In this document: positions 17,308 to 26,850 of the stretch, piece after piece
How the letters are laid out: every line of letters starts with the position of its first letter
How positions within the stretch are numbered: the stretch's first letter is position 1
From: Streptomyces sp. ALI-76-A
GTDB taxonomy: Bacteria > Actinomycetota > Actinomycetes > Streptomycetales > Streptomycetaceae
Reading direction: 5' to 3'
Length of the DNA: 64,000 nucleotides
NCBI RefSeq assembly: GCF_030287445.1
Contig: NZ_JASVWB010000002.1
Location: 2,108,001 to 2,172,000, forward strand
Notes under the pieces: generated by a model
The model's input: only the letters and a program-made list of their open reading frames with translations
Databases searched by the model: none
Told to the model about the DNA's origin: nothing
Made by a program: the position numbers and the translations under genes

Positions 17308-18042
17308 ATGGCGCTGGAGGCTGACGGCGGCCGGGACGACCGGCTGGCGCCGGTGCTGCGGCCGGTGCGGGCGGGCAACGGCTTCGAGGAGGCGCTGGAG
17401 CAGATCCTCCAGGTCGTCCGGCTCGGCCTGGTGCCGGGCGGGCAGCGACTGCCCGCGGAGCGTGAGCTGGCGGAGCGGCTCGGGATCAGCCGGGTGACGC
17501 TGCGCGAGGTGCTGAAGGTGCTCCAGGACCAGGGGCTGGTGGAGTCGCGGCGCGGCCGGTACGGCGGAACGTTCGTCCTGCCGCGCGCGGACGCGGGCGG
17601 CGAGGACGAGCTGCGGCGGCGGATCTCCGCGGTCGACATCGAGGACGTCCTTCGCTTCCGGGAGGTGCTGGAGGTGGGCGCGGCGGGGCTGTGCGCGACG
17701 CACGGCCTGTCGGCGGAGCAGGCGGAGCGGCTGCGGGAGGCACTGGCCGCCACCCAGGACGCGCCGCTGTCCGAGTACCGCCGCCTGGACACCCTGCTCC
17801 ACCTCACCCTCGCCGAGCTGTGCGGCTCGCCGACGCTGACCGCGCGGTACGCGGCGGTACGGGCCTCGGTGAACGACCTGCTCGACTGCATCCCGCTCCT
17901 GGTGCGCAACCTGGAGCACTCCCAGCGCCAGCACGCCGCGCTGGTCGAGGCGGTGCTGGACGGCGACGCGGACGGGGCACGGGAGATGATGCGGGAGCAC
18001 TGCGCGGGGACGGCGGCGCTGCTGCGGGGGTTCCTGGCGTGA
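17308..18042 (+). CDS. GntR/FadR-subfamily transcriptional regulator (EpuRII-like)
   Basis: A 244-residue regulator with an N-terminal winged helix-turn-helix (about residues 25-95: ILQVVRLGLVPGGQRLPAER, then LAERLGISRVTLREVLKVLQ) and an all-helical FCD effector domain (about 105-240) with DIEDVLRFREVLEVGAAGL and the histidine-containing helices that often bind a metal and a carboxylate ligand. It is divergent from the glnA4-type operon and co-directional with the gamma-glutamyl hydrolase 61 bp downstream, so it probably controls both. The S. coelicolor counterpart is reported to regulate glnA4. The ATG at 17308 follows GGAAGGGGG. Confidence 0.9.
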   Translation: MALEADGGRDDRLAPVLRPVRAGNGFEEALEQILQVVRLGLVPGGQRLPAERELAERLGISRVTLREVLKVLQDQGLVESRRGRYGGTFVLPRADAGGEDELRRRISAVDIEDVLRFREVLEVGAAGLCATHGLSAEQAERLREALAATQDAPLSEYRRLDTLLHLTLAELCGSPTLTARYAAVRASVNDLLDCIPLLVRNLEHSQRQHAALVEAVLDGDADGAREMMREHCAGTAALLRGFLA

Positions 18043-18103
18043 GGGAGCGGTCCGCGGGGTCCGAAAGGTATGACAGCGGTCCTTTGAGGGCACGGAGGGA
18101 CAC

Positions 18104-18793
18104 ATGTCGGACAGGCCTCTGATCGGGGTCAGTACGTACCTGGAGGCGGGTACGCGCTGGGGCGTGTGGGAGCTGGAGGCGGCGCTGCTGCCCGCCGGGT
18201 ATCCGCGGCTCGTGCAGCGGGCGGGCGGTCTGGCCGCCCTGCTCCCGCCGGACGCGCCGGAGCACGCCGCCGGGGCCGTCGCGCGCCTCGACGGCCTGGT
18301 GATCGCGGGCGGGCCGGACGTGGAGCCGGTCCGGTACGGCGCCGAGCGCCATCCGCGCACCGGTCCGCCCGCCCTGGCGCGGGACGCCTGGGAGCTCACG
18401 CTCATCGGTGCGGCGCTCGCCGCCGGGGTGCCGCTGCTGGGCATCTGCCGGGGCATGCAACTGCTGAACGTCGCCCTCGGCGGCACGCTCGTCCAGCACA
18501 TCGACGGGCACGCGGAGACGCCGGGTGTGTTCGGCCGGCATGCGGTGAAACCCGTGCCGGGTACGTCGTACGCCGAGGCCGTTCCCGAGGAGACCTCGGT
18601 GCCCACCTTCCACCACCAGGCCGTGGACCGGCTCGGTGCGGGGCTGGTGGCGTCGGCGTACGCGGCGGACGGGACGGTGGAGGCCGTGGAGCTGCCCGGT
18701 CCCGGGTGGGTGATGGGCGTGCAGTGGCATCCGGAGATGGGCGAGGACCTGCGGGTGATGCGCGCGCTGGTCGACGCGGCGCGGGGCGCTTGA
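18104..18793 (+). CDS. Class I glutamine-amidotransferase-like gamma-glutamyl hydrolase (PuuD-like)
   Basis: A 229-residue peptidase C26 protein with nucleophile Cys115 in GICRGMQLLN, and His209/Glu211 in QWHPE completing the triad. There is no synthetase domain, so it should hydrolyse rather than transfer: the expected reaction releases glutamate from a gamma-glutamyl product, the last step of gamma-glutamylated amine catabolism. The ribosome site GGAGGGACAC is strong. It follows the GntR regulator and pairs functionally with the ligase, aldehyde dehydrogenase and SDR across the divergent promoter. Confidence 0.9.
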   Translation: MSDRPLIGVSTYLEAGTRWGVWELEAALLPAGYPRLVQRAGGLAALLPPDAPEHAAGAVARLDGLVIAGGPDVEPVRYGAERHPRTGPPALARDAWELTLIGAALAAGVPLLGICRGMQLLNVALGGTLVQHIDGHAETPGVFGRHAVKPVPGTSYAEAVPEETSVPTFHHQAVDRLGAGLVASAYAADGTVEAVELPGPGWVMGVQWHPEMGEDLRVMRALVDAARGA

Positions 18794-18796
18794 GGG

Positions 18797-18858
18797 GGTT
18801 TGGCCGGGTTTTGGCCGGGGTTTTGGCCGGGGTTTGGCCGGGGTTTGGCCGGGGTTTT
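18797..18858. repeat. Tandem repeat of TTTGGCCGGG units
   Basis: Five or so copies of a 10-12-bp unit (GGTTTGGCCGG / GGTTTTGGCCGG) lie directly after the gamma-glutamyl hydrolase stop codon. The copies differ only in the length of the T run, consistent with slippage. No coding function is visible. Confidence 0.85.
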
Positions 18859-18884
18859 CGACCCCGCCGCCCCCCGTCCCGACC

Positions 18885-18986
18885 CTGGGGGCTGCGCCCC
18901 CAGACCGCCGCTTCGGCCCTGGACGGGCCCCGTCCTCGGACGCCGGACGGGCTGAGACCAGGAGCGGGGTCCGGGGCGGAGCCCCG
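18885..18986. repeat. Streptomyces-type intergenic hairpin repeats
   Basis: CTGGGGGCTGCGCCCCCAG (18885-18903) and GGGGC-GGA-GCCCC (18974-18986) are stable hairpins joined by a sequence resembling the GGACGGGCTGA-type intergenic repeat common in streptomycetes. They lie between convergent genes and could serve as a bidirectional terminator. Membership of that repeat family is from memory. Confidence 0.6.
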
Positions 18987-19003
18987 TGCGGACGACGCCG
19001 CCG

Positions 19004-19957
19004 CTACCCCCGCGTCAGCGACAGCAGGTCCCTCGCCGGCCCCACCGGACGGTGGCCCGTGGGCCAGACCGCTCTCAGGTCGCGGGCCAGGGCGACACCC
19101 TCCACCGGCACCCGCACCAGACGCCGCATCGCCAGCTCCTCCCCCACCGCCAGCTCACTCAGCACCGCCGGCCCCGCCCCGCTGACCGCCGCCGCCTTCA
19201 CCGCCGTGGTGGACGACAGCTCGATCAGCGGCCGGGCCAGTCCGCCCAGCGCCACATCCAGGACCTGGCGCGTCCCCGAGCCCTGCTCCCGCAGGATCAA
19301 CGGCGTCACCGCCAGCTCCGACGCCTCCAGGGAGCGGCGACGCCGGGCCCAGGGATGCCCGGGCGCGGTCACCACGATCAGGTGGTCGTGGGCGATGACC
19401 ACGGAGTCCAGGCCCGTCGGGACGGTGAGCCCCTCCACGAAGCCGAGGTCCGCCTCGTCGGCCAGCAGCCGTTCCGCCACCACCGTCGAGTTGCCCGCGA
19501 GCAGTGACACCGCGGTGTCCGGCCGCTGGGCGCGCAGCGCGAGCAGCCAGCCCGGCAGCAGGTACTCGGCGATCGTCATGCTCGCCGCCACCCGCAGCCG
19601 GGAGTCCCGCCGGTCCCGCAGGGCCTGCGCACCCGCGTCGAAGGCCTCCGCCGCCTCGACGATCCGCCGCGCCCAGTCCGTGACCAGCGCGCCGGCGTCC
19701 GTCAGGCGCGAGCCGCGCGGTGAACGGTCCACCAGCGCCACCCCCAGCTGCCGTTCCATGGACCGGATCCGGCTGCTGGCCGCGGGCTGCGTGATCCCCA
19801 TCTCGCGCGCCGCCCCGCCGAGGCTCCCGAGCCGCGCCACCGCGAGCAGCAGCTCCAGGGCCCCGAGATCAGGCACCCGGTGCGCCAGCGGCCCGCCGCC
19901 CGTCTGCCCCTGGCCGTGCTGCCTCTGGCCGTGCCCCTGCCGCTCCGTGCCGCTCAT
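19004..19957 (-). CDS. LysR-family transcriptional regulator
   Basis: A 317-residue LysR regulator with the N-terminal helix-turn-helix (about residues 29-88: LELLLAVARLGSLGGAAREM, then ITQPAASSRIRSMERQLG) and a periplasmic-binding-like effector domain (about 110-310). A glutamine/glycine-rich leader of about 25 residues precedes the DNA-binding domain. It is divergent from the TDT-family permease gene 70 bp away, the usual arrangement for a regulator and its target. The effector is unknown. Confidence 0.92.
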   Translation of the reverse strand: MSGTERQGHGQRQHGQGQTGGGPLAHRVPDLGALELLLAVARLGSLGGAAREMGITQPAASSRIRSMERQLGVALVDRSPRGSRLTDAGALVTDWARRIVEAAEAFDAGAQALRDRRDSRLRVAASMTIAEYLLPGWLLALRAQRPDTAVSLLAGNSTVVAERLLADEADLGFVEGLTVPTGLDSVVIAHDHLIVVTAPGHPWARRRRSLEASELAVTPLILREQGSGTRQVLDVALGGLARPLIELSSTTAVKAAAVSGAGPAVLSELAVGEELAMRRLVRVPVEGVALARDLRAVWPTGHRPVGPARDLLSLTRG

Positions 19958-20027
19958 AAAGGCAGCTTATGCCCTCATAGCTTCATGCTCCCTGGTCGCC
20001 GCCCTCCGCCGGCGGGACGGTGGACCC

Positions 20028-21206
<1,179 letters not shown>

Positions 21207-21842
21207 CCAGCGCGCTCGGCACTCCGGGGAAGGCCTCCGGGCCGTCGTCGGCCGTGAAGCGGTACGGCTCGTCCGGGAGGACCACGAGGTCGGGGGCGCT
21301 CGCCCGGAGTTCCTCGACGGGGATCCTCGGATAGCGCTCGGCGTGGGCGGCCTGGAGGTGGTCGACGCCCAGGCGGGCCAGCACGTCGCCCGCGAAGGTG
21401 TCCCGGCCCAGGACCATCCACGGCCGACGCCAGACAGGGACGACCGCCGTCCTGCGGTGCTCGGGCGGCCGCAGCGCCGACCACGCCCGCTCGGCCTCGT
21501 CCAGCCATCGCGGCCGGATCCGCGCCCCGCACGCCTCGGTCACCCGGGCCAGCTCCCGGAAGGCCTGCGGTACGTCACGCACCTCCGTCACCAGCACCTC
21601 GAGGCCCGCCTCGCGCAGGGCCGCCAGGTCGGGGGCGCGGTTCTCCTCCTCGTTGGCGATCACCAGGTCCGGGGCGAGCGCGACGATCCGGTCCAGCTTC
21701 GGGTTCTTGGTGCCGCCGACGCGGGGGACGCCGAGGTCCGCCGGGTGCGTGCACCAGTCCGTCGCGCCGACGAGGGCGCCGGGGGCCGTCGCGGCCACGG
21801 CCTCCGTGAGGGAGGGGACGAGCGAGACGACGCGTACGGGGG

Positions 21843-22430
21843 TCACCGGCGGGGCCGGTCCCGGACGGCCTCGATGTGTTCGGCCACCGCGACGACGATC
21901 ACCCGGGTGTCGGCCACCGTGGCCCGCCACCGGTGGCGCACGCCGCCGGTGAGGTACAGGGTGTCGCCGCGGCCCAGCCGGTAGGCGCGGCCCTCCGCCT
22001 CGATCTCCACCGCGCCGTCGGCGACGTACATCAACTGATCGTTGCGGTACTGGAATTCACGGCCCGCGTCATGGTCGCCGGTGAACTCCGAGGCGTGCAT
22101 CTGGTGATGGCCGCGCACCAGGGAGCGCACCTGGGGGTCGTCCGCCGGGTCGGTCGCGTCGGCACGGTCGGTGCCCTCCGCGCGGACCACGTCGACGCTG
22201 CACGCGGGGTCGGCGGCGGCGAGCAGTTCCACGGCGGTGGTGCGCAGCGCGTCGGCGACCTTCTCCAGGGAGCCTCTGCTGGGCCGCGCGCGCTCGTTCT
22301 CGATCTGGCTCAGGAAGGGGACCGACAGGCCGCTGCGTTCGGCCACGACGGCGAGGGTGAGCTCCAGCGCCCGGCGCCGGCGCCGCACGGCCGCGCCCAC
22401 CCGAAGTGGCTGTTCTTTGTGGTCGCCCAT
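21843..22430 (-). CDS. XRE-cupin transcriptional regulator
   Basis: A 195-residue regulator with an N-terminal XRE helix-turn-helix (about residues 12-66: VGAAVRRRRRALELTLAVVA, then SGLSVPFLSQIENERARPS) and a C-terminal cupin barrel (about 125-185) that should bind a small ligand. I start at the ATG at 22430 behind GGAGGGAGCCGGAGC; an in-frame start at 22475 has no good ribosome site. It is translationally coupled to the downstream binding-like protein, so the two may act on the same ligand. Confidence 0.9.
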   Translation of the reverse strand: MGDHKEQPLRVGAAVRRRRRALELTLAVVAERSGLSVPFLSQIENERARPSRGSLEKVADALRTTAVELLAAADPACSVDVVRAEGTDRADATDPADDPQVRSLVRGHHQMHASEFTGDHDAGREFQYRNDQLMYVADGAVEIEAEGRAYRLGRGDTLYLTGGVRHRWRATVADTRVIVVAVAEHIEAVRDRPRR

Positions 22431-22857
22431 CGCTCCGGCTCCCTCCTCGGCTCGTCGGTCCGTTCCCGATGACATGTCTGCTCTGCACCCTACGCATGTT
22501 CGTCAAGCCGTTTCACGCGGCCGTCACATCGATGCCATGCGGTTTGCGGCCGGACCTCACGGTTCGCGCCAGCGGATCGGCCCCGGATCCGCCGGGCACG
22601 GGCGAGGACCGCGGTCGGGGCGCGGGGCGCCGGGTGCGCGTCCCTCGGCTCTTCCCGGAGTACGGCGAAGCTCGGGCGGGGGCGTCGCTGTACGTGGTTG
22701 GCCGAATCCTTGTGGTGCGTCCTTGTGGTGCGTCCTTGTGGTGCGTCTCGCGGTGAACTCCTCTCATGGGCCGCGGACATGACCCGGGGGACGGGCCCGC
22801 CCCACGCGGTCAGGACGTGTGGGAGGGCCCGCCCCCCGGGCGGTGTCGGCGCCGCGG
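22431..22857. other. Intergenic region without a recognisable gene
   Basis: About 430 bp between the XRE-cupin start and the end of the betaine permease gene. It holds three perfect tandem 13-bp repeats (listed separately) and otherwise nothing I can assign. Small open frames here are antisense or low complexity. Confidence 0.5.
22708..22746. repeat. Three perfect 13-bp tandem repeats
   Basis: CCTTGTGGTGCGT occurs three times without a mismatch at 22708-22720, 22721-22733 and 22734-22746, followed by a decayed fourth start. The perfection suggests recent expansion. It could be a regulator-binding array upstream of the XRE-cupin gene or a neutral minisatellite. Confidence 0.9.
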
Positions 22858-25476
22858 TTACCGCGGGGTCATCCGGCCGACGACGTCCGGGTGCTCCTTC
22901 AGCCAGGCGGCGACCGCCTCCTCCTCGTTGCCCTGTCCCCGCTTGTTGATCTCGGCCTCCAGCGTGCCGAGTTCGTCCTCGCTCATCCGGAAGTTCTTGA
23001 TCCACTCAGTGAGCCGCGGGTACTGACCGGGGAACTCCTCGTTGGCGATCGTGCGGATCGTGTTGCCCTCGCCGAACAGCTTCTTGCCGTCCTTCAGCTT
23101 GGTCAGGTCGTACTGGCTGTACGCCCAGTGCGGCGACCACAGGACGACCGCGACGGGCTGCTTCTTGGCGTAGGCGCGCTTGAGCTCGGCCAGCATCGCC
23201 GGCGTGGACCCGTCGACGACCTCGTACTCCTCGTCCAGGCCGTAGCCGGGCAGGACCTTCGTCTTGAGCAGGTTCATCTCGCCGGTGCCCGGCTCGATGC
23301 CGATGATCTTCCCGTCGAAGAGGTCGGCCTTGCCCTTGAGGTCCTCGTAGGACTTCACGCCCTTGACGTACGCGGGCACCGCGACCTCCAGCGAGGTCGG
23401 TTCGTACCAGGTGCCCAGGTCCGCGAGTTTGTCCTTGCTCTTGTCCCAGTAGTTCTTCTGCGCGTACGGCAGCCAGGCGTCGAAGTTGAGGTCGAGGTCC
23501 CCGGAGGCGAGTCCGGTGTAGACCGGGCCGACGTCCATCTGCTTGAGGTTGAGCTTGTAGCCGCGCCGTTCCAGGACGTTCTTCCACAGGTAGGTGATGG
23601 CGATGTCCTCGTCCCAGGGGAACCAGGCCACGTCGATCGGCCGCTTCGCCTCGGCGGGGACCGCGCCGGAGCCGCCCGCGACCGGGGCCAGCTTGTCGAC
23701 GACGCCCGGGTTCTGCTTCAGCCAGGCGCGGACGGCGTCCTGCTGCTTGCCCTTGCCCGCCTTGTTGATCTCGGCTTCCAGGCCGGTGAGCTGCTTCTCG
23801 TCCATGGTGAAGTTCTTCAGCCACTCACCGACGACCGGGTTCTCGGCCGCGAAGCCCTTGCGGGCCAGCGTGTGCACCCCGTCGCCCTTGCCCCAGGCGC
23901 CCTCGGGATCCTTCAGCTTCTTCAGGTCGTAGTCGCTGTACGCCCAGTGCGGCGACCAGAGCGTGACGACGATCGGCTGCTTCTGGCTGTAGGCGCGCTT
24001 GAGCTCGGCCAGCATCGCCGGCGTGGAGCTGTCGACGACCTTGTACTCCTTGTCCAGGCCGTACTCCTTGAGGACCTTGCTCTTGAGCAGGCCCATCATG
24101 CCGGCGCCGGCCTCGATTCCGGTGATCTTCCCGCCGAAGGTGCCGGCCTTGCCCTTGAGGTCCGCCAGGGAGTCGACGCCCTTCATGTAGGAGGGCACGC
24201 TCAGCTCCAGAGAGGTCTCGCCGTACCAGGCACCGAGGTCCTCGAGCTTGCTTCCGTACTTCTTCCAGTACTGCTCGTGGGTGGTCGGCAGCCAGGCGTC
24301 GGTCTGGAAGTCGACGCTGCCCTGGGCGAGGGAGGTGTAGAGGGGGCCGGCCTCGAACTGCTTGGTGTCGACCTGGAAGCCCCGCTCCTCGAGGATCTCC
24401 TTCCACAGGTAGGTGGAGGCGACGCCCTCGTCCCAGGGGATGTAGCCGATGCTGATCTTCTTGCCCTGGCCGACGTTCTTGGAGTCGGCGACGGGGGTGG
24501 TGCCGTCCTTGGTGCCGCCGAAGATGCCCATGCCGCCCGCGACCAGGGCCAGGATCACGACACCGATGACGGCGACCTGCGGCCGGGGCCGGTAGGACCA
24601 GATCCTCAGCCCCTGTCCGGCGCGGGCCTTGGCGGCGGCGCGGCGGCCCAGCGGGGAGACGTGGACGCCCAGGGCGCTGGTCATGCGGTCGAGGTAGATC
24701 GCGAGGATCACGATGGCGACGCCGGCCTCGGAGCCGAGGCCCACGTTGAGCTGGCCGATGGCCTCGTTGACGTCGCCGCCGAGGCCGCCGGTGCCGACCA
24801 TGCCGGCGATGGCCGCCATGGACAGGCCCAGCATGATGACCTGGTTGACGCCGGCCATGACGGTGGGCAGCGCCAGCGGCAGCTGGACGCGCAGCAAGGT
24901 GTCGCGGGGCGTGGTGCCGAACGCCTCGGCGGCCTCGACCAGTTCCTTGTCGACCTGGCGGATGCCCAGCTCGGTCATGCGCACACCGGGGGCCAGCGCG
25001 AAGATCAGGGTCGCGACGATGCCGGCGGAGGCGCCGGTGCCGAAGAACAGGATCGCCGGGATGAGGTAGATCATCGCGGGCAGCGTCTGCATGAAGTCCA
25101 GCACCGGCCGGACCAGTCCGCTGACCCGGTCCGAGCGTGCCGCCCAGATGCCCACCGGCACGGATATCACCAGCGCGATGAGCGTGGCGACGAGGACGAG
25201 CGACAGGGTCACCATCGCGTTCTCCCACAGTTCGAGGGAGTCGATGAAGGCGAAGCCCGCGAAGGTGAGGACACCGGCCGGCGTGCCGCGCAGCCAGAAC
25301 GCGAGCACGGCGAAGATGCCCGCGAGGATCAGGGGTTCGGGCGCCTGGAGGACGGCGTTGATGCCGTCGTAGGTGCCGGTGAAGACGGTCTTGAGGAAGT
25401 CGAAGAGCCAGGCCATGTGGCCGAGCAGCCAGTCGACGGCGTCGTTGACCCAGTCGCCGAGCGGAATCCTAGGCAC
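22858..25476 (-). CDS. Glycine betaine/proline-type ABC permease fused to two substrate-binding domains
   Basis: An 872-residue fusion. Residues 1-about 275 form the OpuA/ProW-type permease with the cytoplasmic EAA loop (EAAEAFGTTPRDTLLRVQLP, residues 181-200). One more hydrophobic segment (about 301-320) tethers two consecutive OpuAC-type domains: the first about 340-590 (ISIGYIPWDEG, WSPHWAYS), the second about 613-865 (IDVAWFPWDED, WSPHWAYS). Both keep Trp residues that usually form the quaternary-ammonium cage. The GTG start at 25476 overlaps the end of the ATPase gene by eight bases. It should import betaine-like osmoprotectants. The double receptor is the unusual feature. Confidence 0.93.
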   Translation of the reverse strand: MPRIPLGDWVNDAVDWLLGHMAWLFDFLKTVFTGTYDGINAVLQAPEPLILAGIFAVLAFWLRGTPAGVLTFAGFAFIDSLELWENAMVTLSLVLVATLIALVISVPVGIWAARSDRVSGLVRPVLDFMQTLPAMIYLIPAILFFGTGASAGIVATLIFALAPGVRMTELGIRQVDKELVEAAEAFGTTPRDTLLRVQLPLALPTVMAGVNQVIMLGLSMAAIAGMVGTGGLGGDVNEAIGQLNVGLGSEAGVAIVILAIYLDRMTSALGVHVSPLGRRAAAKARAGQGLRIWSYRPRPQVAVIGVVILALVAGGMGIFGGTKDGTTPVADSKNVGQGKKISIGYIPWDEGVASTYLWKEILEERGFQVDTKQFEAGPLYTSLAQGSVDFQTDAWLPTTHEQYWKKYGSKLEDLGAWYGETSLELSVPSYMKGVDSLADLKGKAGTFGGKITGIEAGAGMMGLLKSKVLKEYGLDKEYKVVDSSTPAMLAELKRAYSQKQPIVVTLWSPHWAYSDYDLKKLKDPEGAWGKGDGVHTLARKGFAAENPVVGEWLKNFTMDEKQLTGLEAEINKAGKGKQQDAVRAWLKQNPGVVDKLAPVAGGSGAVPAEAKRPIDVAWFPWDEDIAITYLWKNVLERRGYKLNLKQMDVGPVYTGLASGDLDLNFDAWLPYAQKNYWDKSKDKLADLGTWYEPTSLEVAVPAYVKGVKSYEDLKGKADLFDGKIIGIEPGTGEMNLLKTKVLPGYGLDEEYEVVDGSTPAMLAELKRAYAKKQPVAVVLWSPHWAYSQYDLTKLKDGKKLFGEGNTIRTIANEEFPGQYPRLTEWIKNFRMSEDELGTLEAEINKRGQGNEEEAVAAWLKEHPDVVGRMTPR

Positions 25477-26557
25477 GGGACACCACCTTGTCCTCGCCCT
25501 TGTCCCGGGGGGAGTCGCAGGCCACGGGGGTGCCCTGCTCGTCGCCGAGGAACCCGACGAGGCGCTGTCTGCGTACGACGCCTACCGGCGCGCCCTTCGC
25601 GTCGAGGACCGTGACGGGGTGCGTCAGGCGGGCGCTGATCGCGCACAGGTCGGCGAACGGGGTGTCCGGCGTCGCGGTCTCGCAGCCGCAGCGGCCCTCG
25701 TCACCGCGGACGTCCGTGTCCATCACGGCGGACGCGGTCAGCACGCGGGAGCGGTCGACGTCCTGGATGAAGGAGGCGACGTAGTCGTTCGCGGGGCGGA
25801 TGAGGATGTCCTCGGCCGTGCCGTTCTGGACGATGCGGCCGTCGCGCATGACGGCGATGCGGTCGCCCAGGCGCATGGCCTCGTTGAGGTCGTGGGTGAT
25901 GAAGACGATCGTCTTCCTGAGGGTCTTCTGGAGCTGGAGGAGCTGGTCCTGCATGTCGCGGCGGATCAGCGGGTCGAGGGCGCTGAACGACTCGTCCATC
26001 AGGAGCAGTTCGGCGTCGGTGGCGAGGGCGCGGGCCAGGCCGACGCGCTGCTGCATGCCACCGGACAGTTCGTCGGGCCAGGACTTCTCCCAGCCGGCCA
26101 GCCCGCACAGGGCGAGGGCCTGTGCGGCACGCGCCTCACGCTCGCGTCGGGGCACGCCCTGGACGGACAGTCCGTAGGCGGCGTTCTCCAGGACGCTGCG
26201 GTGCGGGAAGAGCGCGAAGTGCTGGAAGACCATGCTGATCTTCCGGGCGCGGACCTGGCGCAGCTCGCGGTCGCCGAGCGCGGTGAGGTTCTCCCCGTCG
26301 AAGCTCACGTGGCCCGCGGTCGGCTCCAGAAGACCGTTGAGCATGCGCAGCAGGGTGGACTTGCCGGAGCCGGACAGACCCATCACGACGAAGATCTCGC
26401 CGGGCTCCACCGTGAACGAGGCGTCGATCACGGCGGCGGTGGCGCCGTCGGCGCGCAGCTCCTCCCGGTCGGCCCCCTGCCGGAGCCGCTCGACCGCCTC
26501 GTCGGGTCGTCGTCCGAACACTTTGTAGAGCCCTGAGGCCTCAAGTCTGGATGACAC
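25469..26557 (-). CDS. Glycine betaine/proline ABC transporter ATPase
   Basis: A 362-residue OpuAA/ProV-type ATPase: Walker A GLSGSGKST (60-68), Q-loop MVFQHFALFPH, signature LSGGMQQR, Walker B LLLMDESFSALDP and the switch His in FITHDLNE. The family's N-terminal regulatory helix (GRRPDEAVERLRQGADREEL) precedes Walker A. The C-terminal 100 residues look like a degenerate CBS region (ASAVMDTD, HPVTVLDAKGAPVGVVRRQR), which in OpuA senses ionic strength. The GTG at 26557 follows AAGAGGTACGT. It is the first gene of the two-gene betaine uptake operon. Confidence 0.94.
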   Translation of the reverse strand: MSSRLEASGLYKVFGRRPDEAVERLRQGADREELRADGATAAVIDASFTVEPGEIFVVMGLSGSGKSTLLRMLNGLLEPTAGHVSFDGENLTALGDRELRQVRARKISMVFQHFALFPHRSVLENAAYGLSVQGVPRREREARAAQALALCGLAGWEKSWPDELSGGMQQRVGLARALATDAELLLMDESFSALDPLIRRDMQDQLLQLQKTLRKTIVFITHDLNEAMRLGDRIAVMRDGRIVQNGTAEDILIRPANDYVASFIQDVDRSRVLTASAVMDTDVRGDEGRCGCETATPDTPFADLCAISARLTHPVTVLDAKGAPVGVVRRQRLVGFLGDEQGTPVACDSPRDKGEDKVVSRA

Positions 26558-26850
26558 ACGTACCTCTTGTCTCGGCGGGCAGAAGCGGAGGGAGGCCACC
26601 CACAGTTGAAGGCGCAACCGGCGTCGCTCCGAAGCGGCCCCTGCCCCGACGCATTCAGGCCAAACGCAGGCGTGGTCCAGTTCACAGGACGTTTACGTTC
26701 GTCCGGACGTCCGTCCGGACGTCCGTCCGCACCCCTGGGGAGGCCGTCATCCGCACCCTTCACCGGGGCGGCCGGCACCCCCGTCGACGGGCGTCGGCGA
26801 CACCTTCGCGGGCGGGTCTCCGCCGGCGCCCGCTGTCCGTGGCGTACGGC
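26558..26850. other. Intergenic region with betaine operon promoter
   Basis: Nearly 300 bp between the divergent betaine ATPase gene and the exonuclease gene. It should hold both promoters. The only structure I see is a 12-bp tandem palindromic repeat at 26701-26728. Confidence 0.4.
26701..26728. repeat. Tandem palindromic GTCCGGACGTCC repeat
   Basis: GTCCGGACGTCC occurs twice in tandem with a third partial copy (GTCCGCAC). GTCCGGAC is itself a perfect palindrome, so the array offers stacked dyad sites in the divergent promoter region. It could bind a regulator or be neutral. Confidence 0.75.

Noticed and set aside
22819..25614. A 931-codon open frame on the plus strand opposite the betaine permease fusion
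   Set aside because: It is antisense to a well-supported gene, repetitive in Asp/Val/Leu/Gly, has no domain motif and results from the strong third-position GC bias.
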